Assembly (NCBI GenBank): GCA_034932485.1
Contig: JAYFOQ010000021.1
Location: 62,001 to 126,000, forward strand
From: Gordonibacter sp034932485
GTDB taxonomy: Bacteria > Actinomycetota > Coriobacteriia > Coriobacteriales > Eggerthellaceae
Length of the DNA: 64,000 nt
Direction: 5' to 3'
The translations under genes were made by a program, and so were the position numbers. Within the stretch, counting starts at the first letter, position 1. Each line of letters starts with the position of its first letter. Below, in pieces: positions 35,152-42,125 of this stretch. The notes beneath the pieces are model-generated. The model had not been told where the DNA came from and searched no databases. It saw nothing but the letters and a program-made list of their open reading frames with translations.

Positions 35152-35322
35152 AAAAAACGTCTTCCTGAAGCGTTTTGCTGCTAAAAATGTCGGGAAAAGC
35201 TCTTCATCGACAATGCGATCGTTTTCAAAAAAACTGGCAAGCTCTTGAACTGGCGTTTCTTGTGGGCTGAAAGCAACAATTTATCAGTCGCCCTTTTGTG
35301 TTGCTTCAGGAAGAGGTTTTTT
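35152..35322. repeat. 171-bp segment bounded by 20-bp inverted repeats (possible miniature mobile-element remnant)
   Basis: AAAAAACGTCTTCCTGAAGC (35152-35171) and the reverse complement of GCTTCAGGAAGAGGTTTTTT (35303-35322) agree at 19 of 20 bases. On the minus strand the interior reads as a truncated frame (IVAFSPQETPVQELASFF..., stop near 35144), which looks protein-like but has no start. I see no target-site duplication. It may be a decayed insertion sequence, a MITE or a relict gene end. Confidence 0.4.
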
Positions 35323-35369
35323 GCAACTCTTCCCGCAATCTCTTTGTAAGGCCAACGGAATATAGGGCC

Positions 35370-35397
35370 AGCATGAATATGCGGACATATTCATGCT
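35370..35397. repeat. 12-bp perfect inverted repeat
   Basis: AGCATGAATATG, a CGGA loop and CATATTCATGCT form a perfect 12-bp stem. It lies in the 590-base gap between the nuclease-like gene and pyrC, with no T-tract on either side. It could be an operator-like palindrome or part of the relict element next to it. Confidence 0.45.
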
Positions 35398-35405
35398 CTA
35401 AATTG

Positions 35406-35441
35406 AAGGCAGGGTTGAGAACAAATCCTCAACCCTGCCTT
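35406..35441. terminator. Strong hairpin downstream of pyrC
   Basis: AAGGCAGGGTTGAG (35406-35419) pairs with CTCAACCCTGCCTT (35428-35441), 14 bp with no mismatch around an 8-base loop. On the minus strand it follows the pyrC stop by about 115 bases and ends in TTCAATTTAG, a weak T-tract. It is the likely end of the pyrRBC transcript. Confidence 0.6.
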
Positions 35442-35556
35442 ATTGCTACCTACCGCCAGCCATGTAGTTTGGCACCGCAACTCCCAGTATCTAGGCGCCT
35501 CACTTAGACATGTATCGTACTAGCAGCATCGCACACAACATCTCTACGAGACATCG

Positions 35557-36849
35557 CTACTCGACAATCTTACCGTCTTCCATCGTGGCATAGCCGTCCA
35601 CGTACACGTCAGTGGCGCGGCCCACAAGCTCAGTGCCGATGAACGCGGAGTTCGCAGCCTTCGAGAGGAACTCGGAGGCGTCCACCGTCCATGCTGCTTC
35701 CGGATCGATGACCGTGAGATCGGCGGTGCTGCCTGCCTCCAGCGCCACGCGCTCGACGCGCAGGATGGCGCGAGGGTTCGCGCTCATCAGCTCGACGGCG
35801 CGCTCCCAGGAGAGGTGCCCGGGGTTCACCAGGTTGGTCACGACCAGCGCAAGCGCCGTCTCGAGCCCGATCATGCCGAAGGGCGCAAGCTCGAACTCGC
35901 AGTCCTTGTCGTAGTGCGTGTGCGGCGCATGGTCGGTCACGATGGCGTCGATGGTGCCGTCGAGCACGCCGTCGATGAGGGCGTTGCAGTCCTCGGCGGT
36001 GCGCAGCGGCGGGTTCACCTTCATGAAGGTGTTGTACGCGTCGTCGATGTCGTCCTCGGTGAGGAACAGGTGGTGCGGCGTAACTTCACAGGTAACCTTC
36101 AGGCCCTCGACCTTGGCGGCGCGCACCAATTCCAGGCCGCGGGCCGTGGAAATATGCTGCACGTGCAGCGGGCAGCCCGTTAGGCGGCTGATGGCGATGT
36201 CGCGGGCGATCTGGATCTCCTCGCCCTCGGCCGGCCAGCCGAGCATGCCCAGGCGCGTGGACACAACACCCTCGTTCACCTGGCCGTCCCCCACCAGATC
36301 TTCGTCCTGCGCGTGGCTCATGACCACGCGGTCGAACTGGCTGGCGTAATCCATGACGCGACGCATCATCCCCGCGCCCTGCACGCCACGACCGTCGTCA
36401 GTGAAGGCCACCGCTCCGTGGGCCACCATGTCACCCATCTCAGAGAGCGTCTCGCCCTTAAGGCCTTGGCTACAGGAACCAGCAACGTGCACACGGCACT
36501 TGCCTACCGCGGCAGCGCGCGCAGCAACATATTCCACACCAACCGCGTTATCAATGATGGGCTTAGTGTTCGGCATGCAGCACACCGCCGTAAAGCCACC
36601 ATGAGCTGCAGCACGTGTGCCAGAAGCAATATCTTCCTTCTGTTCGTAGCCAGGCTCACGCAGATGCACATGCATATCCACGAGACCAGGTACAACAATC
36701 TTACCCGAAAGGTCGCGCTCGACACCCTTATCCATGGTGAGGCCCTGGCCAATTTCGACGATCTTGCCGTCGCGCACCAGGATGTCAGCCGTTTCATTCA
36801 GACCAACCTGCGGGTCAATCACATGGGCGTTTTTAAGCAGTAAGGCCAT
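35557..36849 (-). CDS. pyrC: Dihydroorotase PyrC (class I)
   Basis: PyrC cyclises carbamoyl aspartate to dihydroorotate with a zinc centre. It has 430 residues from ATG 36849 (MALLLKNAHVIDPQVG), with a GGAGGG-like site upstream. Metal ligands are in DMHVHLREPGYEQKEDIASG, VTPHHLFLTEDDI and IVTDHAPHTHYDK. Its start overlaps the pyrB stop by 17 bases. The part from about 35580 to 36480 is far richer in G+C (counts of sampled 60-base lines give 62-72%) than the start of the gene and pyrB (about 52-55%), suggesting that most of the gene was replaced by recombination. The reading frame is intact. Confidence 0.96.
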   Translation of the reverse strand: MALLLKNAHVIDPQVGLNETADILVRDGKIVEIGQGLTMDKGVERDLSGKIVVPGLVDMHVHLREPGYEQKEDIASGTRAAAHGGFTAVCCMPNTKPIIDNAVGVEYVAARAAAVGKCRVHVAGSCSQGLKGETLSEMGDMVAHGAVAFTDDGRGVQGAGMMRRVMDYASQFDRVVMSHAQDEDLVGDGQVNEGVVSTRLGMLGWPAEGEEIQIARDIAISRLTGCPLHVQHISTARGLELVRAAKVEGLKVTCEVTPHHLFLTEDDIDDAYNTFMKVNPPLRTAEDCNALIDGVLDGTIDAIVTDHAPHTHYDKDCEFELAPFGMIGLETALALVVTNLVNPGHLSWERAVELMSANPRAILRVERVALEAGSTADLTVIDPEAAWTVDASEFLSKAANSAFIGTELVGRATDVYVDGYATMEDGKIVE

Positions 36850-37777
36850 CTTCGCTCCCTCCGAGAAGAAGATACATTTCCGCCATGCGGGTAAGAATGC
36901 CAGCATAGACTTGATCGAGAATAATTGAGCGCTGCGGATGATCGGCCATGTAGCTGTCCAGCTCGACGCCACGGTTGATGGGGCCCGGATGACAAATGAG
37001 CGCATCGGGCTTCATGAGCGGCTCGCGCTCCTTGGTTAGGCCGTAGAGCATGTTGTACTCGCGCAAGGACGGATACGGCGCACCTTCGAGGCGCTCGCGC
37101 TGAATGCGCAGCATGTACACCACGTCGAGCTCAGGCAATGCTTCGTCGAGCTTGCTGGTCACATGGTCGGCACCGAGAATATCAGGGCGTGCCGGCATAA
37201 GTGTCGGGGGTGCAATAACCGTAACTTCACAGCCCATAATCTTCAGTGCGGGAATAAGCGAACCACACACACGGGAGTGGCCGATGTCGCCTACAACGCC
37301 CACTTTGAGGCCGTTCAGGTCGCCCTTACGTTCCCAGATAGAGTACAAGTCAAGCAGAGCCTGCGTTGGATGCTGGTGTTTGCCGTCGCCAGCATCGATC
37401 ACATGAGCGCCCGACACGTCGGCGATCTTGCGAGGTACACCGGCACGCTTGTCGCGCACGATAATCATATCAATCTTGTAAGCGCAGAGCGTCTCAACCG
37501 TGTCAACCAGGCTCTCGCCCTTCACCGAGGATGTGGAGGAGCCGCCAAAGTTCAGGCTGTTGGCCGAAAGGCGCTTTTCGGCGATCTCGAACGAGGAACG
37601 CGTACGGGTGGATGGCTCGTTAAACATGTTCACGACAGTGACGCCTTTGAGCGTAGGCACCTGTTTGATGCGGCGCTCGTTCACTTCCTTGAAGCGCGTG
37701 GCTGTCTCGAGCACGGTCATGATGTCATCGGCGGAATACTCCGTGATGTCAATTAAATGCTTGTGGTTAAAAGCCAT
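36833..37777 (-). CDS. pyrB: Aspartate carbamoyltransferase catalytic subunit PyrB
   Basis: PyrB condenses carbamoyl phosphate and aspartate. The 314 residues show the carbamoyl-phosphate site NMFNEPSTRTRSSFEIAEKR, GGSSTSSVKGESL, the HPTQALLDLYSI motif and the aspartate-site VVYMLRIQRERLEG. No regulatory PyrI gene is present, so control is through PyrR. It sits between pyrR (3 bases upstream) and pyrC (overlapping), consistent with pyrR-pyrB-pyrC co-transcription. Confidence 0.97.
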   Translation of the reverse strand: MAFNHKHLIDITEYSADDIMTVLETATRFKEVNERRIKQVPTLKGVTVVNMFNEPSTRTRSSFEIAEKRLSANSLNFGGSSTSSVKGESLVDTVETLCAYKIDMIIVRDKRAGVPRKIADVSGAHVIDAGDGKHQHPTQALLDLYSIWERKGDLNGLKVGVVGDIGHSRVCGSLIPALKIMGCEVTVIAPPTLMPARPDILGADHVTSKLDEALPELDVVYMLRIQRERLEGAPYPSLREYNMLYGLTKEREPLMKPDALICHPGPINRGVELDSYMADHPQRSIILDQVYAGILTRMAEMYLLLGGSEDGLTA

Positions 37778-37780
37778 GTG

Positions 37781-38368
37781 CTATTCACCTCCCAGCGGTG
37801 CCGAACCCGCGCGGGAGCCCGGTGCAATTTCCAGAATCTCGACCTCAGACTTACCATCCGTTTCTTCCAAGAACAAACGAACATTCTCATCAGAAGCAGA
37901 AGGCACATTCTTGCCTACGAAGTCGGCGCGAATGGGGAGTTGACGATGTCCGCGATCAACCAGCACGGCGAGCTGTACCGTGGCTGGACGGCCAATGTCC
38001 ATGAGTGCGTCAAGCGCTGCGCGAATGGTGCGACCCGTGTAGAGCACGTCGTCGACCAAGATGACATCTTTGCCGTCCAGATCAAAGAATATGTCAGTGG
38101 AATGTACCTCAGGAGCTAAATGCGTGGCAAAGTCGTCGCGATAGAAGCTAATATCCAGCTTACCAATTGGAACCTTCGCACCCTCGATGGCCTCGATTTT
38201 CTCTGCCAATCGCTTGGCAAGCAAATCACCCCGCGTCACGATACCTACGAGCGCAATATTACCTGCGCCCTTGTTTGCTTCGAGAATCTGATGCGCAATA
38301 CGTGTCATCGATCGCTCGATTTCGTCTGCGTCCATGCAGACGGTTTTGACTGTGCCTGTTTCAGTCAT
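37781..38368 (-). CDS. pyrR: Bifunctional pyr operon attenuator/uracil phosphoribosyltransferase PyrR
   Basis: PyrR binds UMP and specific RNA loops in pyr leaders to promote termination, and has uracil phosphoribosyltransferase activity. The protein has 195 residues from ATG 38368. The PRPP motif is VILVDDVLYTGRTIRAAL, with GIVTRGDLLAKRL and LVDRGHRQLPIRADFVGKN also typical. An N-terminal extension upstream of this ATG lacks family features and a ribosome-binding site. PyrR-binding loops precede both pyrR itself and carAB in this window, which fits its regulatory role. Confidence 0.96.
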   Translation of the reverse strand: MTETGTVKTVCMDADEIERSMTRIAHQILEANKGAGNIALVGIVTRGDLLAKRLAEKIEAIEGAKVPIGKLDISFYRDDFATHLAPEVHSTDIFFDLDGKDVILVDDVLYTGRTIRAALDALMDIGRPATVQLAVLVDRGHRQLPIRADFVGKNVPSASDENVRLFLEETDGKSEVEILEIAPGSRAGSAPLGGE

Positions 38369-38475
38369 GCACCCACCCCTTTCATTCGGGATGGTACAGG
38401 CGACCTCTTCGCTTTTCCGGATCGCGCGCCGAGTTAAGTTCACGCGCCCGTGCTGCGTTGTCTGTTTTGGAGCAT

Positions 38476-38505
38476 AAAAAAAGCCTCCGCGACAGACAAA
38501 GGCTT
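38476..38505 (-). terminator. Leader terminator (attenuator) of pyrRBC
   Basis: Minus-strand AAGCCUUUGU, a 5-base loop and GCGGAGGCUU form a 10-bp stem (three G-U pairs), followed by a run of seven Ts. It lies between the PyrR-binding loop and pyrR. Confidence 0.8.
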
Positions 38506-38545
38506 CGACTCTCTGCGCTCTTGTTCGGACGAGCGCTGGGGTTCT

Positions 38546-38579
38546 ACCTTGTCGGTCTCACTGTACCGCTTTTAAAGGA
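38546..38579 (-). promoter_or_regulatory. PyrR-binding loop in pyrRBC leader
   Basis: The minus-strand RNA has CCUUUAAAAGCGGU, the loop ACAGUGAG, then ACCGACAAGG. The CGGU/ACCG stem and C-N-G-N-G-A-G loop match PyrR anti-antiterminator loops and repeat the carAB element (30061-30092) almost base for base. Confidence 0.8.
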
Positions 38580-38663
38580 CTGAGGGCAGTATATGCGCTT
38601 TATAGACGTTTGGTAACCCCTTTTATGCAGAAATTCGTAAAATTGTGCAGGAGGAGGGGTTAG

Positions 38664-38756
38664 GTGACTTTCTGGATACGCGTATGTGCGGGCTTGATTA
38701 TTGTTGCAGTATGCGCTTCGGGCGTAGCGAGGCTAAAGCTCAAACAGGTTAAGTAA
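38664..38756 (+). CDS. Putative 30-residue membrane peptide
   Basis: GTG 38664 follows an unusually strong Shine-Dalgarno (AGGAGGAGGGG, AGGAGG at 38649-38654, 9 bases upstream). The 30-codon frame starts MTFWIRVCAGLIIVAVCASG and ends in the basic tail RLKLKQVK before TAA. One hydrophobic stretch of about 17 residues with positive charges on both sides suggests a single membrane helix. It is monocistronic as far as I can see, sitting between the pyrR leader and the EAL gene. I recognise no family. The ribosome-binding site and composition are the main support. Confidence 0.42.
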   Translation: MTFWIRVCAGLIIVAVCASGVARLKLKQVK

Positions 38757-38978
38757 AAGCTATCAAGCAGCATACCCAACAAAATTTAAAAATACCCACA
38801 CAACGGTCGCACATTCCACGAGAAACCAATTTACAAGGGCTTTTCGATATATCGCTGCCAACAAGGCAAAATTTCACTATGAGCGTCAAAAAATAGAGCA
38901 CTTGCATTATTATTACAAACGGACGCTTTTAGAAGAATTTTGCGAGGAAAGCTTGGTCAGACCCTTGTTCTGGAAGGA

Positions 38979-41960
38979 ATGTCAATCGCTTCTTCAAAAA
39001 GAATACCGTATCACCCCCTATGGAGTATCTGCCTTCGTATCACTATTGCAATCCTCATGGCAATGATAGTCGCTTGCTCTTCTCTCGTTGCCTACGCCGA
39101 ATCACCCGCAGATCTTCCGTCCAAGCAAGAATCGAAAACCGTTCGCGTTGGGGTCTTTCCCAACGGCGCCTATATGGAACAAGCAACCGATGGTACTTTT
39201 CGCGGATTTAATATTGAGTATCTCGAAGAATTGGCACTTTACACCAATTGGGAATATAACTACGTTGCATTTGACTCATGGACCGAGGCCTTAGAAGGCT
39301 TTGAGCAAGGTGACATCGACATCCTACCTTCCGTACGCTATCGTCCCGAACGAAAAGACAAAATGCTTTTTTCCAAGTTTTCTGTAGGGAATGCCTACAC
39401 TACTATTCACGTTCGTATGGACGACACTCGCTACGCATACGAAGACTTTGAAAGCTTCGAAGGAATGAAAGTTGGAACGGTCAAAGGAAGCGCAACTACG
39501 CAAGCGTTTCTCGACTATAGTGCAACCAAAGGCTTTTCAGTGGAACTGGTGTCTTTTGATAACACTGTCGAACTCGTCAATGCGCTCAATGCCGGAAACA
39601 TAGACGCACTCGCTACGTCTGACCCCGGCCATATCCATAACCTCAAAAGAGTGGCACATTTTTCGCCTGAATCGCTCTATATTGCGCTACCAAAAGATCG
39701 CGAGGAACTTTATTACGAACTCAACCAATCAATGGATCGAATCAAATCTCGTTATCCAGAATTCTTTATGAATTTGCAAAAAAAGTATTTCAGCATCGAC
39801 ACCGACCAAGACCCCGTGTTCACTCGTGAGGAGTATGGCTACTTAGCAGACGCTCCTAGCCTTACGGTTGCTTACGCTTCGTTTCGTATGCCGCTCTCCT
39901 TTACCGATCCTACCACGGGCGAGTTTACTGGAATATCGGCGGCCCTTTTTGCCGACATCTCAAGAATCACCGGACTTACCTTCGAGTTTATTCCCGTTGA
40001 CAGCCAACGTGAAGCCGTAAATATGGTTGCAAACGGTGAAGCCGATATCGTGTACGCCATCGACCCTCTCCTTGATGATCCTCAAGGCAAGATAAGAAAA
40101 ACGGGAATATACCTCAGCAACCCTATAGCGATGGTAGGAAAACCTTCTTCATCTCAAGAAAAAATAGCACTCCCTGAAGGATTCTCTCTCTCAAACCAAA
40201 TATCCAAAGACTACCTCGATAGCGAATTTCTTTATTACCCCACACCAAAACTCTGCTTCGATGCCATTATCGAAGGAAAAGCCGACGCTGCCTTCGCAGA
40301 TATCAATGTTACAAACTATCTTTTATCAGAACCGCAATATAGTTCACTTGGAATTCTTACACTCACCGACTATATCAATTCTATGGCAATCGGAGCGTCG
40401 CCTTCTACCGACCCTCGTCTTATTGCAATCCTTGATAGATGCGTTCAATTTACTTCAGATAAAACAATGACTAAATGGATCACCGAAAATTCCGTCGCTG
40501 TCCATCCCACCAGCCCAACCGACATCGTAAGACAATACCCTCTACAAATAGTTCTGGCAACTATTCTTCTTTGTCTTATAGTGGTCGCAACGGTCATTTA
40601 TATTTCACGTAGTAAAACACGCAACGCTTTAATAATATCCCAGCTTGTCGACAATGATCTGCTCACCGGAGGATGGAGCTTTAGTAAATTCCAAAACGAA
40701 GCCTATCGTATAATTTACAAAAACCCCAACCACGAGCATGCAATTGTTTATATCGACATCAACCGCTTCAAGAGCTTCAATGCTGCATTCGGATTTGCAG
40801 AGGGAGATCATCTACTTATTTCTCTCTGCAATCTCCTCGATAGTTTTACGGCAGACAAGGAATGCTATGCAAGGGTTTCGGCGGATCAATTCGTCGTCCT
40901 CATTCAATGGAATTCTATGGATATTCTCATCGAGCGCTTCGAATCGCTAAACCGGGCATTCAATGATCTTCCCCTTCTCAAAAGCCACCACTACCATCTT
41001 TCTCTACGTGCTGGTGCAAGTATCATAGCATCACGACGTACTGACTCAAAACAACTCTTATCTGAGTTTATCGACTGTGCACGCTATGCTCGCGAAAGCC
41101 TCAAATCGTCCACCCATAGCGCAATCGCCCTTTACTCAGAAGGTATGCGCGAGCAGGACATCGCCGAACGCGTTATGCAAACCGAAGCGGAACAAGCCCT
41201 CGAAAACGGCGAGTTTATTGCGTACTACCAACCAAAGGTACACATAGCTACGGGCAAAATCGAAAGCTTTGAAGCTTTAGTGCGTTGGGAGTCTCCCACC
41301 AAAGGACTCATTGAACCCGGCAAATTTATTCCATTACTTGAAAAAAGTGGACTTATCACAAAAGTTGATCTACAGGTATTTGCACTAGCTTGCCAACGTA
41401 TTCGGGACTGCCTCAACGCCGGCCTACCTACACCCGTTATCGCCTGTAATTTCTCACGCGTTCACCTTCAAAACGACGATTTTCCCGAAACGCTTCTTTC
41501 GCTGGCCCGACATTACAACGTTCCAACCGATCATTTAGAATTAGAAACAACTGAAAGTATCGTAATGGAAGATTTAAAGCGGACGGAAATCGTATGCAAG
41601 CGCCTAAAAGCGTATGGGTTCCAACTTGCAATCGATGATTTCGGTAAGGGCTATTCATCGTTAGGTGCCCTGCAAGGAATGCCGACAGATGTATTAAAAA
41701 TTGACAAATCACTGCTATCAGACAGTACGCGCGATGCGCGAAATAGAATTATTCTCGAAGGCATTATAGCTATTGCAGAAAATCTCGGTGTAAAGATTGT
41801 AGTCGAAGGCGTTGAAACGCTTGAGCAGGCAACCATGCTGCAAGCTATCAACCCAAACATCATTGCACAAGGCTTCTTATACTCTCGTCCCGTATCTCGT
41901 CACACCTCAGATGAACAGCTTCGGGGTGAATTCCTTAAGCCTTGTCCTTCTGTAGACTAA
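38979..41960 (+). CDS. Membrane EAL-domain phosphodiesterase with two periplasmic SBP_bac_3 domains and a degenerate GGDEF
   Basis: The protein has about 993 residues. An N-terminal hydrophobic segment (ITIAILMAMIVACSSLVAYA) precedes two tandem periplasmic amino-acid-binding-like (SBP_bac_3) domains (KTVRVGVFPNGAYMEQATDG and APSLTVAYASFRMPLSFTDP). A membrane helix (LQIVLATILLCLIVVATVIY), a GGDEF domain and a C-terminal EAL domain follow. The GGDEF signature is replaced by SADQF, so it is probably inactive or GTP-sensing. The EAL active site looks intact: ESFEALVRW, LELETTESI, AIDDFGKGYSS, DVLKIDKSL and VVEGVETLEQA. It probably senses a small extracellular ligand and degrades cyclic di-GMP. 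ATG 38979 abuts GGAAGGA; TTG 38940 is an alternative. Confidence 0.9.
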   Translation: MSIASSKRIPYHPLWSICLRITIAILMAMIVACSSLVAYAESPADLPSKQESKTVRVGVFPNGAYMEQATDGTFRGFNIEYLEELALYTNWEYNYVAFDSWTEALEGFEQGDIDILPSVRYRPERKDKMLFSKFSVGNAYTTIHVRMDDTRYAYEDFESFEGMKVGTVKGSATTQAFLDYSATKGFSVELVSFDNTVELVNALNAGNIDALATSDPGHIHNLKRVAHFSPESLYIALPKDREELYYELNQSMDRIKSRYPEFFMNLQKKYFSIDTDQDPVFTREEYGYLADAPSLTVAYASFRMPLSFTDPTTGEFTGISAALFADISRITGLTFEFIPVDSQREAVNMVANGEADIVYAIDPLLDDPQGKIRKTGIYLSNPIAMVGKPSSSQEKIALPEGFSLSNQISKDYLDSEFLYYPTPKLCFDAIIEGKADAAFADINVTNYLLSEPQYSSLGILTLTDYINSMAIGASPSTDPRLIAILDRCVQFTSDKTMTKWITENSVAVHPTSPTDIVRQYPLQIVLATILLCLIVVATVIYISRSKTRNALIISQLVDNDLLTGGWSFSKFQNEAYRIIYKNPNHEHAIVYIDINRFKSFNAAFGFAEGDHLLISLCNLLDSFTADKECYARVSADQFVVLIQWNSMDILIERFESLNRAFNDLPLLKSHHYHLSLRAGASIIASRRTDSKQLLSEFIDCARYARESLKSSTHSAIALYSEGMREQDIAERVMQTEAEQALENGEFIAYYQPKVHIATGKIESFEALVRWESPTKGLIEPGKFIPLLEKSGLITKVDLQVFALACQRIRDCLNAGLPTPVIACNFSRVHLQNDDFPETLLSLARHYNVPTDHLELETTESIVMEDLKRTEIVCKRLKAYGFQLAIDDFGKGYSSLGALQGMPTDVLKIDKSLLSDSTRDARNRIILEGIIAIAENLGVKIVVEGVETLEQATMLQAINPNIIAQGFLYSRPVSRHTSDEQLRGEFLKPCPSVD

Positions 41961-42073
41961 AGACAAAACGCCCTCTCTAGAGCACATTACCGATCCGTAT
42001 ATACGCACTACCCGTTTGCCATCTTGACCCCAAGCCATAAAAGGAGTAAACCTTCATTCTCCCTGAAAGATGG

Positions 42074-42110
42074 GTGTTTCCGCCTCGGTGCATCCGTGCC
42101 GAGGCGACAC
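42074..42110 (+). other. Leader hairpin before the KimA-like gene
   Basis: GTGT (42074-42077) and CGCCTCGG (42081-42088) pair with CCGAGGCG (42099-42106) and ACAC (42107-42110), a 12-bp stem with a 3-base bulge. It ends 15 bases before the ATG at 42126, close enough to affect translation. The known c-di-AMP (ydaO) riboswitch conserved blocks are not visible in this leader. Confidence 0.42.
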
Positions 42111-42125
42111 TTGAGAAAGACGACC

